DNA of 64,000 nucleotides from an uncultured Trueperaceae bacterium (GTDB lineage Bacteria; Deinococcota; Deinococci; Deinococcales; Trueperaceae), in assembly GCA_937907415.1 (NCBI GenBank), contig CALCHY010000227.1, forward strand, positions 1-64,000. The letters are read 5' to 3'. Positions 52,685 through 63,094 of this stretch are shown in pieces (the first letter of the stretch is position 1; each line of letters begins with the position of its first letter). The notes under the pieces are model-generated. The model was not told where the DNA came from. It saw only the letters and a list, made by a program, of their open reading frames with translations, and did no database searches. A program made the position numbers and the translations under genes.

Positions 52685-53680
52685 ATGTTGCGCTTTTTGG
52701 AGATAGCTTGGAACGCCGTGGCCGATACATTCGCCGCCTTCGCGGTGTGGCTGACTGGCGTACTTGGCGGCTTGCAAGGTCTCGTTCTCGACCCGCGGCA
52801 GTGGACGACGTTGACATGGCTGGCGTTCGCGCTCGTCGTGATCCTCGCCATCCCGTTGTTCAAGAGGCGGCGGAGGGGGCGCACCGGCGGGCTGCCGGAG
52901 ATGATGATCTCGCACGGCGAGATTCGGGTCGGGCCTGAAGAGAGCGTTGACCGCGTTTACGCCTTTCCCGGCGCCCTTGGCGCCACCACAACGGTGACGC
53001 CGCCGCGGGTTCCTCACCACCTCAAGCTCGCCCTTTCGAACTTGAACCCTTACCCGGTGCAGCTCATCGAGCTGGCGGTGCACGCGCGCGGCGGCAAGTT
53101 GCCGATCGTGGCGGAGGCTGGCGCCGTCGTGCCACCGAACGGGGCCGTCGACGTTACGGCGGAGCTCGGCGACCTGGCAGGCGAGGCAGGTGTGCTAGAG
53201 CTTTACCTTTACAGCAACCGCCTGAAGGGCAAGACGTTCCGCCTAGTCGCGCCCCTCGAGTGGGAGCCGTGGGAGCAGAGTTACCGCGTCAAGGCGTTGA
53301 AGAGCCGGACGGAGCGCGTCGCGCGCCTCGCATCGCAAGCGCGCAAGGTAGGCGAACGCCAGGCGTTCCTTGCCGCCAGGCGCCGCGAGAAGCGCAAGGA
53401 GTTGGCGCGCGCCGCGCTGGAGCGGGCGGACAGCCTGAAGCGGCAAGTCGAGGAGTACCGCGTGTCGCGCATGCAGCGCAGCCACGCTGCCGCGGAGGCG
53501 TCTGACGCGGCCGTGACGAGTGCGATGGGGGAGCGCTGGTTGCGGCGCCAACCGCCCGGCTCAGCGGCCGAAGCCGAGGTGGGGAGTAGTGGAGGGGCGA
53601 GGAACGGGGCTACTCGTCAACCGCCCAAGCAGCCTCCACCCAAGTCGCGCGAGGAAATGCGCTTCCCTGACGAGTTCTGA
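52685..53680 (+). CDS. Membrane-anchored protein of unknown function
   Basis: The protein is 331 residues. Two N-terminal membrane helices (about 8-34 and 42-59) are followed by a basic stop-transfer KRRRRGR and a soluble part with a beta-rich domain (about 75-205, FPGALGATTTVTPPRVPHHL). A charged coiled-coil-like tail (about 215-330) contains KRKELARAALERADSLKRQ. No family is recognised. ATG 52685 is chosen; the upstream frame to 52490 lies over the divergent mnmD start and is not supported. It precedes the racemase gene. Confidence 0.65.
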   Translation: MLRFLEIAWNAVADTFAAFAVWLTGVLGGLQGLVLDPRQWTTLTWLAFALVVILAIPLFKRRRRGRTGGLPEMMISHGEIRVGPEESVDRVYAFPGALGATTTVTPPRVPHHLKLALSNLNPYPVQLIELAVHARGGKLPIVAEAGAVVPPNGAVDVTAELGDLAGEAGVLELYLYSNRLKGKTFRLVAPLEWEPWEQSYRVKALKSRTERVARLASQARKVGERQAFLAARRREKRKELARAALERADSLKRQVEEYRVSRMQRSHAAAEASDAAVTSAMGERWLRRQPPGSAAEAEVGSSGGARNGATRQPPKQPPPKSREEMRFPDEF

Positions 53681-53737
53681 GGTCCATGAGCTTCGAGCGG
53701 CCGTTCCGCCTTATGCTGGGCGAACGGAGGCCTGCCC

Positions 53738-54850
53738 ATGAAGATCGAGAGCGTCGAGCTGCGAGAGCTCGCAGTCGACCTTAAGTTCCGGTTCGAGACG
53801 AGTTTCGGGGTCGAGCGCGACCTGCACAAGGTGTTGTTGGTACTGCGCTCGGGCGGTTTGGTCGGTTACGGCGAAGTGACGGCCAACCGAGTGCCCGGAT
53901 ACAGTTACGAAACCGCCTCTGTCGCCTGGACGGCCCTAGAGGAGTTCATCTTGCCGCGCGTCGTCGGCAAGGAGTTCAGCACCCCCGCGCAGTTGTTACA
54001 CGCCGTCAGCGGCATTAGGGGCCACAACATGGCCGTTGCCGCCCTCGAGATGGCGTTCTGGGACTTGCAAGCGAAGGCCGCCGGTGTGCCGCTCTGGCAG
54101 CTTCTCGGCGGGGTGCGCGAGAGCATCGCCGTTGGCGCCTCGCTAGGCATCCAGCCTTCGGCCCAAGCCACCGTCGCCGAGGCCGAACGGCATGTCGCCG
54201 AGGGCTACAAGCGCCTGAAGTTCAAGATCAAGCCCGGTTGGGACGTAGTACCCCTGCGCGCCGTTCGCGCCGCGCTGCCGGACACTGCCCTAACGGTCGA
54301 CGCCAATAGCGCCTACCGCCTGACGGACGCGCGCGTGTTCCACGAGCTAGACGAGTTGGGCCTCGACTACATCGAGCAACCCCTAGCGCACGACGACCTG
54401 GTTGACCACGCCAAGCTGCAGTCGCTCCTCCTCACACCCATCTGTCTAGACGAGTCTGTACACTCCGCCGCCGACGCTCGCAAGGGCCTGGCGCTCGACT
54501 CTGGCAGGGTCATCAACGTCAAGCTCGGCCGCGTGCGGGGTCACCTGGAGGCGCGGCGCGTCCACGACGTGGCCTTGGCCTTCGGCGCGCCCGTGTGGTG
54601 TGGCGGCATGCTCGAGCTAGGCGTCGGCCGCGCCCATAACCTCCACATGAGCACCCTCGAGAACTACACCCTGCCTGGCGATACCTCCAGCGCGAGCCGT
54701 TACTGGGGCGATGAGGACGTCATCGAGGAGCGCCTCGACGCCGTGGCTGGCGTGCAGCGACTTCCGACAACTGGGCCCGGTCTCGGCGTGACCCTACGTG
54801 AGGACCTCGTCGAGCGCTTCACCGTCCGGCGCCACCTCGCCGCTTCTTGA
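53738..54850 (+). CDS. Enolase-superfamily enzyme: o-succinylbenzoate synthase / N-acylamino acid racemase
   Basis: This 370-residue muconate-lactonising-enzyme-like protein has the KxK motif FKIKPG, metal ligands in TVDANSAY, YIEQP and CLDESV, and the second lysine in INVKLGR. GGMLELGVGRAHN and PGDTSSASRYW place it near MenC/NSAR proteins of Deinococcus-like bacteria. It could make menaquinone precursor or racemise N-acyl amino acids. No other men gene is nearby. Its 3' end overlaps the convergent NDH-2 gene by 57 bases. Confidence 0.85.
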   Translation: MKIESVELRELAVDLKFRFETSFGVERDLHKVLLVLRSGGLVGYGEVTANRVPGYSYETASVAWTALEEFILPRVVGKEFSTPAQLLHAVSGIRGHNMAVAALEMAFWDLQAKAAGVPLWQLLGGVRESIAVGASLGIQPSAQATVAEAERHVAEGYKRLKFKIKPGWDVVPLRAVRAALPDTALTVDANSAYRLTDARVFHELDELGLDYIEQPLAHDDLVDHAKLQSLLLTPICLDESVHSAADARKGLALDSGRVINVKLGRVRGHLEARRVHDVALAFGAPVWCGGMLELGVGRAHNLHMSTLENYTLPGDTSSASRYWGDEDVIEERLDAVAGVQRLPTTGPGLGVTLREDLVERFTVRRHLAAS

Positions 54851-56158
54851 AGCCGGTGTTGGTATGGGCTCCGCGCTCCAGGTGTCCGGGCGCGGAGTGA
54901 GGATGAGGCGTGCGTGCCTGTCGAAAGTCAGGTACTCGTACGCCCACGTGAACAGCGCGGAGAAGCGGTTCCTGAAGCTCGGTAGGTAGATGAGGTGGAG
55001 GAGCAACCAGCCTAACCAGCCGAGGAAGCCGCGCAGTTCCAGTCCAAGGAGCGCAGGCGACAACTCGGCGACGCCAGCGTTGCGACCGACGATCGCCATG
55101 CTCCCGAGGTCGCGGTACTTGAACGGCGCGGTGGGGCGTTGCTGCAGGCGCCGGATGATGCTGCGGGCCACGTGCTTGCCGCCCTGGATGGCCACCTGCG
55201 CTAGTTGGGGTAGGAGCTTCCCGTTCGCGCCGAACGCCCCCGCCACGTCGCCGATGGCGAAGATCTCAGGGTGGTCAGGCAAGCTTAGGTCTGGCTCCAC
55301 CTTTATGCGCCAGCCGCGCTCCATGGCGTCGCCAACGTCGTTCGCGAGGGCCTCGGCTACCGGGTGGCCGCGCACCCCGGCGGCCCACACCACCGTCTGA
55401 GTGGGGATGACCTCCCCGGAGCGCAGCACGACGGCGTCGCCGCGGACCTCAGCCACCGTGGAACCTAGGCGCACGTCCACTCCGCGCCGCCGCAGCACGC
55501 GCTCGGCGTACTGTTGCGACCGCGGCTTGAACGGCGCTAGCACCGCGTTGCCCGCCTCGACGACCACGACGCGCGCGAGGCGCATGTCTAGCTCGGGGTA
55601 GTCGCGTCCAAGCACGCGGTCGAAGAGTTCTACGAGGGCCCCAGCCATCTCCACCCCGGTCGGGCCCGCACCGACGATCACGACGGTGAGGGCGCCCTTC
55701 TCGACCAGCGCATGGTCACTAGCCGCGGCCTCGAAGCGCTTGAGGATGTGTGAGCGCATCACGCCTGCCCGCTCGAGGCTCTTGAGCACGAAGGCGTTCT
55801 CACGAACGCCGGGGGTGCCGAAGTCGTGATACACGGCCCCTGCGGCCAACACGAGGTAGTCGTACTCCACCTTGTCGCCGCCCTTGAGCAGCACTTCGCG
55901 CGCGGCGTGGTCGAAGCCGATGACCTCCGCCTGCCTGAAGCGGAAGTTCTTCTGGTGGTGGAAGATGCCCCTCACCTGATATGCCACGTCGGTGTTGTCC
56001 AGCGCGGCCGTTGCGACCTGGTAGAGGAGCGGCTGGAAGGTGTGGAAGTTGTTGCGGTCGAGCATGAGCACGTCGACTGGTGCGTTGGCGAGCTGCTTGG
56101 CTGCGTGCAGGCCACCGAAACCGGCGCCGATGATCACTACTCGTGGGCGGGAGGCCAT
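54794..56158 (-). CDS. ndh: NADH dehydrogenase type II (NDH-2)
   Basis: This 454-residue FAD enzyme has the N-terminal IIGAGFGGLHAAKQLAN, a second NADH-binding site VIVGAGPTGVEMAGALVEL, FAIGDVAGAF and the C-terminal membrane anchor (GFLGWLGWLLLHLIYLPSF). It transfers electrons from NADH to quinone without pumping protons. The ribosome-binding site (AAGGGGG) is part of a hairpin with CCCCC. The last 57 bases overlap the racemase gene. Confidence 0.88.
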   Translation of the reverse strand: MASRPRVVIIGAGFGGLHAAKQLANAPVDVLMLDRNNFHTFQPLLYQVATAALDNTDVAYQVRGIFHHQKNFRFRQAEVIGFDHAAREVLLKGGDKVEYDYLVLAAGAVYHDFGTPGVRENAFVLKSLERAGVMRSHILKRFEAAASDHALVEKGALTVVIVGAGPTGVEMAGALVELFDRVLGRDYPELDMRLARVVVVEAGNAVLAPFKPRSQQYAERVLRRRGVDVRLGSTVAEVRGDAVVLRSGEVIPTQTVVWAAGVRGHPVAEALANDVGDAMERGWRIKVEPDLSLPDHPEIFAIGDVAGAFGANGKLLPQLAQVAIQGGKHVARSIIRRLQQRPTAPFKYRDLGSMAIVGRNAGVAELSPALLGLELRGFLGWLGWLLLHLIYLPSFRNRFSALFTWAYEYLTFDRHARLILTPRPDTWSAEPIPTPASRSGEVAPDGEALDEVLT

Positions 56159-56163
56159 GGCCG

Positions 56164-56179
56164 CCCCCTTTCACGGGGG
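56164..56179 (-). promoter_or_regulatory. Hairpin that may hide the NDH-2 ribosome-binding site
   Basis: On the minus strand CCCCC (56175-56179 complement) can pair with GGGGG (56164-56168 complement) of AAGGGGG, with a 6-base loop. It may act as an RNA thermosensor-like block. Confidence 0.4.
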
Positions 56180-56300
56180 CCGCGGTAGGTCTGGCCGCTC
56201 AGGCAAGTAACCTTGGAGCGGGACAAAAGCCCCTCGTGAAACATTGTACAAGCGCCGTGGCGGATTACCGTGCCCGCGGCTACGCAGCGTTCGACCGGTC

Positions 56301-57143
56301 TTAGCGCGCCATCTTGAGGGCGATGCGCCGACCAGTTGGAGTGTCGGCCAGGCCGCCCTCCCCCGTCTCCCGTAACTCGGGAGGCAGCATGCGGCCGACC
56401 GCCGCCATGGCGTACACGACCTCGTCAGGGGGGATGACAGACTCGACGCCAGCCAACGCCAACTGCGCTGCGGCCACCGCGTGCACGGCGTAGAACGCGT
56501 TACGCGACACGCACGGCACCTCGACGTAGCCGCCGACAGGGTCGCATACCAGTCCGATGGTGTTCATAAGCGCCTGCGCGGCGGCGTGCACGCTAGCGTT
56601 GGCGCTGCCACCCAGCAACTCCGTCACGGCGGCTGCGGCCATGGCCGCGCTCGAACCGATCTCCGCCTGGCAGCCGCCCGTCGAACCAGCGATGAACATG
56701 CTCTTGCTGATGACCTGCCCGATGCCAGCCGCAAGCACGAGCGGCATGACGAGGTCCTCGTCTGGCAGGCCAAGGTGGTCTGCGACGCCGAGCAGGGCGC
56801 CTGGCACGGTGCCTGCACTGCCAGCCGTTGGGGCTGCCACGATGCGCCCCATGCGGGCGTTCTCCTCGTTGACGGCCATGGCGTACTCCTGCACGCGCTT
56901 CAGCAGCGGCGCACCAAGCACATCGGGGGCGTCAAGGAGAGTTTTGGCGTTCCAGCCGACCATGCCCGTGCGGCTAGCCGCCTTGGTGGCCAGGCCGCGG
57001 CGGATGGAGTCGCGCATCTCGCCTATGCGGCTCAGCATGGTCGCGAGCAAGTGCTCGCGAGCAACCGCGTCGTTGCCCAGGTCGTCGTCCAGCACGAACT
57101 CCGACGCCTTACCCGAGTACTGCATGATGTCTGCGAGAGTCAT
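56301..57143 (-). CDS. sdaAA: L-serine dehydratase, alpha subunit
   Basis: This 280-residue protein has the [4Fe-4S] cysteine pattern: [26 protein letters not shown] and conserved SRNAF. GVAD and NPxxx-like elements fit the two-subunit enzyme. It converts L-serine to pyruvate and ammonia. It follows sdaAB with a 4-base overlap. Confidence 0.92.
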   Translation of the reverse strand: MTLADIMQYSGKASEFVLDDDLGNDAVAREHLLATMLSRIGEMRDSIRRGLATKAASRTGMVGWNAKTLLDAPDVLGAPLLKRVQEYAMAVNEENARMGRIVAAPTAGSAGTVPGALLGVADHLGLPDEDLVMPLVLAAGIGQVISKSMFIAGSTGGCQAEIGSSAAMAAAAVTELLGGSANASVHAAAQALMNTIGLVCDPVGGYVEVPCVSRNAFYAVHAVAAAQLALAGVESVIPPDEVVYAMAAVGRMLPPELRETGEGGLADTPTGRRIALKMAR

Positions 57144-57841
57144 TGCGCCTCACCGCCCTGTGGAGCTGGGTCCGTGGCCATGACGGCGGGCAGCGTGCGG
57201 AGCCAGTGGATGTACGGGAGTTGCGTCAAGTACGTGACGGCGTACTCCGCCAATGGGCGGTCTATCTCGACGGACATCATGGCGTGCCCGCCGCGGCGTT
57301 GGCGTGCGGAGAACGCCGTGGCTATGTTGCCGTCATCGTCGGCCACCACGCTGGCAACGCGTGCGATGACCCCAGGCCGGTCAGTATGCAGCGCGAGGAT
57401 CGTGTGATACGCGCCGGAAACCTGAACGTCGAAGCCGTTGACTTGCACGATCTTCACGAAGCCGGCGCCAAGGCTCGAGCCGAGCACCGATACGCCCTCG
57501 TCGTCCGGGCCGCCGCTAAGCTCCATGCGCACGCTGTTCGGGTGGATGTCGCCCAAGTCCGCCGTTGCGAACTCGAACTCCAGCCCGGCCGCCGCGGCGT
57601 GCGTGAAGGAGTCTCTAATGCGCTCGTCGTCTGGGAGATAACCGAGGAGGCCAGCCACCAACGCGAGGTCGGTGCCGTGACCCTGCGCCGTCTTGGCGAA
57701 CGAACCGTGCAGCACGAAACGCGCCTGGCGCGGCTGAGCGCCGAGCACATGGCGCGCGAGCAGGGCGAGGCGGCAGGCGCCCGCGGTGTGCGAACTCGAG
57801 GGACCCACCATGACGGGACCGATCTGGTCAAGTAATGACAT
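57140..57841 (-). CDS. sdaAB: L-serine dehydratase, beta subunit
   Basis: This 233-residue protein starts [22 protein letters not shown], the beta-subunit signature, and has an ACT-like C-terminal domain ([25 protein letters not shown]). It acts with SdaAA. A TAGACT box lies 9 bases before the ATG, so it may be leaderless. Confidence 0.92.
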   Translation of the reverse strand: MSLLDQIGPVMVGPSSSHTAGACRLALLARHVLGAQPRQARFVLHGSFAKTAQGHGTDLALVAGLLGYLPDDERIRDSFTHAAAAGLEFEFATADLGDIHPNSVRMELSGGPDDEGVSVLGSSLGAGFVKIVQVNGFDVQVSGAYHTILALHTDRPGVIARVASVVADDDGNIATAFSARQRRGGHAMMSVEIDRPLAEYAVTYLTQLPYIHWLRTLPAVMATDPAPQGGEAQ

Positions 57842-57917
57842 CTGGTCACAAGTCTACTCGGGCCCAGCGAGCTGCGCCGTGCCCGGTTGACGCTAACGGC
57901 GAACGGCGCGAAGAAAG

Positions 57918-57945
57918 CGCGGGGCGCCAGACTTGGCGCCCCGCG
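57918..57945 (-). terminator. Terminator of the second HU gene
   Basis: A perfect 12-bp stem (CGCGGGGCGCCA and complement) with loop GACT is followed on the minus strand by CTTTCTTCG. It lies 26 bases after the HU stop. Confidence 0.8.
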
Positions 57946-57971
57946 AGCAGGCTGCTTGAGTTGTTGACCGC

Positions 57972-58298
57972 TTACTTCTTGACTTTGTCCTTCAAACCTT
58001 TGCCCGGCTTGAACGCAGGGTACTTGCTCGCCGGGATCTTGATCTTCTCGGTGGTGCCGGGCCTGACGCCCGTGCGGGCCTTGCGGCTACGCACTTCGAA
58101 GGTGCCGAAGCCCGTCAGCTGCACTTTCTTGCCCTTGTCTAGGTGGGTGCTGATCCGCTGAAGCATGTGGTCCAGAACGGACTTGACGTCGTTCTTCGGT
58201 GTAGCTGCGCTCTCTGCTACCGCCTTGATAAGGTCGGCCTTCGAGACCGTCTTGGACTTCGAGGGCGTGGACTTAGGCGCTGCCTTGGCTTTCGCCAT
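57972..58298 (-). CDS. hup: DNA-binding protein HU (paralogue 2)
   Basis: This 108-residue HU protein has the same MAKAKAAPK beginning and an almost identical DNA-binding arm (LTGFGTFEVRSRKARTGVRP, IPASKYPAF) as the copy at 19691. The helical body differs (LIKAVAESAATPKNDVKSVLD). It lacks the alanine-lysine tail. The start follows a GGAGG ribosome-binding site. Two HU subunits could form homo- or heterodimers. Confidence 0.92.
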   Translation of the reverse strand: MAKAKAAPKSTPSKSKTVSKADLIKAVAESAATPKNDVKSVLDHMLQRISTHLDKGKKVQLTGFGTFEVRSRKARTGVRPGTTEKIKIPASKYPAFKPGKGLKDKVKK

Positions 58299-58334
58299 GC
58301 TGACCTCCTCCGAGCAAGTTTCTAACTTGGAGGC

Positions 58335-58363
58335 ACTGTAGCAGACGAAGCGGAGGGTGACAA
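58335..58363 (-). promoter_or_regulatory. Strong sigma70-type promoter of the second HU gene
   Basis: TTGTCA and TACAGT are 17 bases apart on the minus strand, giving a leader of about 30 bases with a ribosome-binding site. Confidence 0.75.
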
Positions 58364-58431
58364 GGGAAATGCGCTCTGCCACGTGCTTTGTAGGATTCCC
58401 CACGAGCCGGCCGTCCACAGGTTGACTGCTA

Positions 58432-59034
58432 TCAGTGTGGCAGCAGCGCCCGTATCTCCACCATGACTTCGCTGGTGAGCGCCTTGGCGTCGTCGCGCGT
58501 CTTGCCATGCGCCACGATGGCCGGACCGAACGCCACGCGGAAGCTGCGTCCCTCACGCCATAGCGCTGCTGGCAACAGCGGCACGTCCGCGCGCTGCGCC
58601 AGGTAGGCCGCACCGTCTAGCCCGCCGGCGTCGCCTGAGTTCCGTGTCCCTTGAACGAAGATGCCGATGGCCCTGCCGGCCTTCAGGCGCCGCAACGCCT
58701 CCTTGATCGCGCCGATGTCCTGGCCCTCACGGTCGACGGGGAACGCCCGCAGGCCGCGCATGATCGCGCGCGAGAACGGCTTCTGGAAGAGCTCCTTCTT
58801 GGCCATGAACTCAAGCTTGCGGTTGATGGACACGCCAACGATGGGCGGGTCCCAACTGCTCTCGTGGTTGCACGCCACCACCAGCCCGACGCCTTGAGGC
58901 ACGTGCTCGAGGCCGCTTACTCGCAGGCCGTAGAACAGCGTCGCGAACACGCGCACGACCCAGATGGCCGTCGGCATGAACCAAACGGGGGAGAAGAGGC
59001 GCTCCAGAAAGGAAGGGGGCTTGGCGCTCGCCAT
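58432..59034 (-). CDS. 1-acyl-sn-glycerol-3-phosphate acyltransferase (PlsC-like)
   Basis: This 200-residue protein carries the NHxxxxD motif as NHESSWDP, FVQGTRNSGD (FPEGTRS-like) and a terminal KALTSEVM helix. It adds an acyl chain to lysophosphatidate. It is shorter than typical PlsC and lacks a clear C-terminal membrane segment. It follows the membrane protein gene at 59048 by 13 bases. Confidence 0.85.
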   Translation of the reverse strand: MASAKPPSFLERLFSPVWFMPTAIWVVRVFATLFYGLRVSGLEHVPQGVGLVVACNHESSWDPPIVGVSINRKLEFMAKKELFQKPFSRAIMRGLRAFPVDREGQDIGAIKEALRRLKAGRAIGIFVQGTRNSGDAGGLDGAAYLAQRADVPLLPAALWREGRSFRVAFGPAIVAHGKTRDDAKALTSEVMVEIRALLPH

Positions 59035-59047
59035 GGCTAGTGTGGCC

Positions 59048-59590
59048 TCAGCGCGGCCGGGCGGGAGCGGTGCGGCTGGGGGGTTCCTCAGTCGCGCGGG
59101 CCTCGGTGGCGTTACCGCGGCGGCGGTCGAGGTAGAGCGCTACTAGTATGCCGAAGGCGGCGACGAGGAAGTGAAGCGCCACCCACGTGCCTTCACTGGC
59201 GTGCCACGGCAGCACGACCTCGAAGAGCGGCTTGCGTGAGAGCTGCCACGAAACGAACGCTGGTGCGACCAGCAGGATGGGCGAGAGGAGGATGGAGCCG
59301 TAGCGCCACCCGAACTCGAGTCCGAGCATGGCGAGAAGGTTTCCGCTCAACACGATCGGTAGCATGACGAGCCAGTCGGGGTCACCGCCGATGAGGCCGA
59401 TGGGCGGGGCGACGAGGGCGCAGAGGTACGCCACTGGCATGCCGGCAGCCGCGAACCCGAGGTACGCGGACAGCGCGATGCCGAGGCTGCGGAACAGTAC
59501 CGGCATCGGCGCAACGGCGCACACCACTGCCGCTAGGAGGAAGAAGAGCCCAGCGAAGAGGCGTTGTGGCATGGGTGCGGTGCGAATCAT
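59048..59590 (-). CDS. Integral membrane protein of unknown function
   Basis: The protein is 180 residues with about five hydrophobic helices and a polar, proline-rich tail. I do not recognise a family. It lies directly upstream of the acyltransferase and may be co-transcribed with it. A GGAGCG ribosome-binding site is seen. Confidence 0.6.
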   Translation of the reverse strand: MIRTAPMPQRLFAGLFFLLAAVVCAVAPMPVLFRSLGIALSAYLGFAAAGMPVAYLCALVAPPIGLIGGDPDWLVMLPIVLSGNLLAMLGLEFGWRYGSILLSPILLVAPAFVSWQLSRKPLFEVVLPWHASEGTWVALHFLVAAFGILVALYLDRRRGNATEARATEEPPSRTAPARPR

Positions 59591-59717
59591 GCTGCGCTCC
59601 GTTCGGCGTGGGGGCCGGGCAGCCCCCTGACATTGGTTGGCATCCTACTGTGCCGCGCACCGCGAGGAGTACGGTACGGCAAGCGACACGCGCGCCGCAG
59701 CGGGAGCCAACGCAGGA

Positions 59718-62585
59718 TCAGGCAACGTCTGCCACCCGCGGCAAGCGCTCCTTGAGTTCAGGAACGTGCCGCAGGAACTGACCAGTCGAGCTCGCCGGCG
59801 TGGCGGCCACGTCCTCAGGCGTGCCGGTAGCTACGATGGTGCCGCCGCGCGCGCCGCCATCTGGGCCTAGGTCGATGATCCAGTCGGCGGTCTTGATCAC
59901 GTCGAGGTTGTGCTCGATGACGACGAGCGTATTGCCCTGCTCTACGAGGCGGTGGAGTACGTCGAGGAGTTTGCGGGTGTCGTCGAAGTGCAGGCCTGTC
60001 GTTGGTTCGTCGAGGATGTAGAGGGTTTGCCCCGTCCCGCGGCGCCCGAGCTCGCTGGCGAGTTTGACGCGCTGCGCTTCACCGCCGGACAGCGTCGGTG
60101 AGGGCTGACCCACTTTGAGGTAGCCGAGGCCGACGTCCTGCATGAGTTGCAGCTTGCGCGCGATGGTCGGGATGTTCTCGAAGAACTCGACGCCCTCGTC
60201 TGTAGTCATGGCCAGCACGTCCGCGATCGACTTGCCGCGGATCTTCACTTCCAGCGTCTCGCGGTTGTAACGCGCGCCCTTGCACACTTCGCAAGGCACG
60301 TAGACGTCAGGCAGGAAGTACATCTCGACCTTGACGGTGCCGTCGCCCTTGCACGCCTCGCAGCGCCCGCCCTTGACGTTGAACGAGAAACGCCCAGGCT
60401 TGTAGCCGCGCTTGCGTGCCTCCGGCGCACGGGTGAAGAGGTCGCGGATGTCGGTGAAGATGCCCGTGTACGTCGCGGGGTTGGAGCGCGGTGTCCGGCC
60501 GATAGGCGACTGGTCTATCTCGATGACCTTGTCGATGTTCTCGGCACCCTTGATGCGCGTGTGGAGCCCCGGCTGCGCCTTGGCGCGGTAGAGCTGCTTG
60601 GCCAGCGCGGCGTGCAGGATCCCGTGAACGAGCGTCGACTTGCCAGACCCGGAAGCGCCCGTCACGCAGGTGAGGGTGCCGAGTGGGATGTCGACATCGA
60701 TGTCCTTCAGGTTGTGCTCGCGAGCGCCCTGGATGGTCAGCTTCTTGCCGTTACCCTCGCGGCGGCGCTTGGGAACGTCGATCTTGAGTTCGCCGCGCAA
60801 GTACTTCGCCGTTAGGGAGTTCGGATCCTCAGCCAACACGCCTGGCGTGGCCGCTGCGACGATGTGCCCACCGTGAACCCCGGCGCCAGGGCCGAGGTCG
60901 ACGATGAAATCGGCGGCGCGCATGGTCTCCTCGTCGTGTTCGACGACGATGAGCGTGTTACCGAGGTCGCGCAGGTTGAGGAGCGTGCGCAGTAGGCGCT
61001 CGTTGTCGCGCGGGTGCAGGCCGATGGAGGGCTCGTCCAGCACGTAAAGCACGCCCGTTAGGCCGCTACCGACTTGCGTGGCGAGGCGAATGCGCTGCGC
61101 CTCCCCACCAGACAACGTGTTGGCGCTACGGTCGAGGCTCAGGTAGTCGAGGCCGACGTCCTCTAGGAAGCCGAGGCGCGCGTTCACTTCGCGCAGGATG
61201 GGCTTGGCCACGTTCGCGCTGGCGCCGTCGACGCCGAAGTCGCTGAAGAGCTCGCGGCTGTCGCGCACGGTCATGTGGCTGACCTCCGCGATGTTGCGCC
61301 CGCCGACGGTGACCGCCAGCACCTCGGGCTTGTAGCGCGTGCCGCCGCACTCCTGGCACGGCACGAGCGACATGTACTCTTCGAGGCGCTCGCGCACGGC
61401 GTCCGAAGCGGCCTCCTTGAGGCGGCGCTGCAAGTTCTGGATCACGCCCTCGAACTCGGCCCTGAACCGCATGGTCTCACGGCCCCCGCGCTCGTATACG
61501 ACCTCGATCGGCTCGTCGCTGCCGTAGAGGATCGTCTTTCGTGCCGCCTCTGGCAGGTCCTGCCACGCTGCGGAGATGTCGAACCCCGTGTAGTCGGCCA
61601 GCGCGCGCAGGCGGTCCCAGTAGAAGACCTTGCCGCCGTCTCCTCGGCTGCCTGTCCAGGGCGCGATGGCACCCTGCGATACCGACAGCGTCGGGTCTGG
61701 CACGATGAGCTCTGGGTCGAACTGCTGCAGGTAGCCGAGGCCACTGCAGTGCGCGCAGGCGCCGTAAGGCGCGTTGAAGGAGAACGTGCGCGGCTCGAGC
61801 TCCTCGAGGAACGTCCCGTGTTCTGGGCAGGCGAACTTCTCGCTGAAGAGCTCGTCGATGCCCTCGTCAGGCAGGAAGGCGCGCAGGAGGCCCTCGCCCT
61901 TGGTGAGCGCGAGCTCCGTCGACTCCGCTATGCGCGAGCGGTCCGCCTCCATGAGCACAATGCGGTCGATGACTACGTCGATGTCGTGCTTCTCGTGACG
62001 CTCGAGGTCTGCTTCGAGGGCCTGCTCGATGGTGAGCACCACCCCGTCCACCCGGAGGCGCGCGAAGCCCTCCTTCTTGAGGTCGAGGAACAGCTTGCGG
62101 TACTCGCCCTTGCGACCCCTCACCACGGGGGCGAGGAGCATGGCGCGTTTGTCTGGGAAGCGCTCGAGGAGGCGGTCGACGATCTCGCTGGCCGACTGGC
62201 GCTGGATGACGCGACCGCAGATCGGGCAGTGTGGAATGCCGACGCGAGCGAACAGCAAGCGCAGGTAGTCGTGGATCTCCGTTACGGTGCCGACCGTTGA
62301 CCGTGGGTTGTGGCTGGTGGTCTTCTGGTCGATGCTGATGGCTGGGCTGAGGCCCTCTATCGAATCGACATCTGGTTTATCCATGATGCCGAGGAACTGC
62401 CTGGCGTAGGCCGAGAGGCTCTCGACGTAACGCCTCTGTCCCTCCGCGTAGATGGTGTCGAAAGCTAACGTCGACTTGCCTGAACCGGACACGCCGGTGA
62501 AGACGATGAACTTGTTGCGGGGAAGTACGAGGTCGACGTTCTTGAGGTTGTTTGCGCGTGCCCCGCGGATGACCAGGTCCTGCAA
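59718..62585 (-). CDS. uvrA: Excinuclease ABC subunit A (UvrA)
   Basis: This 955-residue protein has two ABC ATPase modules: Walker [15 protein letters not shown] and [14 protein letters not shown], signatures [11 protein letters not shown] and [11 protein letters not shown], and zinc fingers ([25 protein letters not shown]). It recognises DNA damage with UvrB. The start is a TTG at 62585 with GGGAGGA upstream. It is not near uvrB or uvrC, and I saw no Deinococcus RDRM-like site before it. Confidence 0.96.
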   Translation of the reverse strand: MQDLVIRGARANNLKNVDLVLPRNKFIVFTGVSGSGKSTLAFDTIYAEGQRRYVESLSAYARQFLGIMDKPDVDSIEGLSPAISIDQKTTSHNPRSTVGTVTEIHDYLRLLFARVGIPHCPICGRVIQRQSASEIVDRLLERFPDKRAMLLAPVVRGRKGEYRKLFLDLKKEGFARLRVDGVVLTIEQALEADLERHEKHDIDVVIDRIVLMEADRSRIAESTELALTKGEGLLRAFLPDEGIDELFSEKFACPEHGTFLEELEPRTFSFNAPYGACAHCSGLGYLQQFDPELIVPDPTLSVSQGAIAPWTGSRGDGGKVFYWDRLRALADYTGFDISAAWQDLPEAARKTILYGSDEPIEVVYERGGRETMRFRAEFEGVIQNLQRRLKEAASDAVRERLEEYMSLVPCQECGGTRYKPEVLAVTVGGRNIAEVSHMTVRDSRELFSDFGVDGASANVAKPILREVNARLGFLEDVGLDYLSLDRSANTLSGGEAQRIRLATQVGSGLTGVLYVLDEPSIGLHPRDNERLLRTLLNLRDLGNTLIVVEHDEETMRAADFIVDLGPGAGVHGGHIVAAATPGVLAEDPNSLTAKYLRGELKIDVPKRRREGNGKKLTIQGAREHNLKDIDVDIPLGTLTCVTGASGSGKSTLVHGILHAALAKQLYRAKAQPGLHTRIKGAENIDKVIEIDQSPIGRTPRSNPATYTGIFTDIRDLFTRAPEARKRGYKPGRFSFNVKGGRCEACKGDGTVKVEMYFLPDVYVPCEVCKGARYNRETLEVKIRGKSIADVLAMTTDEGVEFFENIPTIARKLQLMQDVGLGYLKVGQPSPTLSGGEAQRVKLASELGRRGTGQTLYILDEPTTGLHFDDTRKLLDVLHRLVEQGNTLVVIEHNLDVIKTADWIIDLGPDGGARGGTIVATGTPEDVAATPASSTGQFLRHVPELKERLPRVADVA

Positions 62586-62740
62586 GGTTCCTCCCTAACA
62601 CGCTTCGCAGCGCGGCGCTCTTGGCCAGCGCCAAACGTGACAGTGTACCAGAGGTGCGGGCAACCACTGTAAGCCGGTTGCTTCGGGGCCGCCAGGGGCC
62701 AGAGACTGCTAAGCTAAGCCCCACATACTAGGAGGGTCAC

Positions 62741-63094
62741 GTGGCAAGTGTGAGTATCAGGACGACCGGAGAGGTAGACAACGAGCGCCTGTTGGCCGCC
62801 TTCGGCATGGCTGCCGGTTTCCTTGGCACCTTCATGATCGGCATCTTCTGGGCCATGGGCGCGGTGCTCAAGGCCACGCACAACGGCGGCCTCATCGTGC
62901 AGCTGCACCTTACGGGCATCTGGAACACCCTGTTCTGGATCTTCCCGATAGTTGCGGCAGGCTCGGTAGTCCTTGCCCTCGGGCTCTTCATGCTCAAGCG
63001 CTTCAAGGAAGCGGCTGGCATGGCTGGACTTCCGACGCTGCTAGTGATCGTCTACTACCTCGCGTTGGTCCAGCTACACGTCGGCGTGCGTTGA
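62741..63094 (+). CDS. Small integral membrane protein of unknown function
   Basis: The protein is 117 residues with three membrane helices (about 20-40, 58-80 and 95-115). No family is recognised. The GTG start at 62741 has an AGGAGG ribosome-binding site. It is divergent from uvrA and may be a stand-alone gene. Confidence 0.7.
   Translation: MASVSIRTTGEVDNERLLAAFGMAAGFLGTFMIGIFWAMGAVLKATHNGGLIVQLHLTGIWNTLFWIFPIVAAGSVVLALGLFMLKRFKEAAGMAGLPTLLVIVYYLALVQLHVGVR

Noticed and set aside
62585..62740. Possible RDRM (DdrO operator) site before uvrA
   Set aside because: No sequence like the known palindromic TTATGTCATTGACATAA motif is present here, nor before uvrD.
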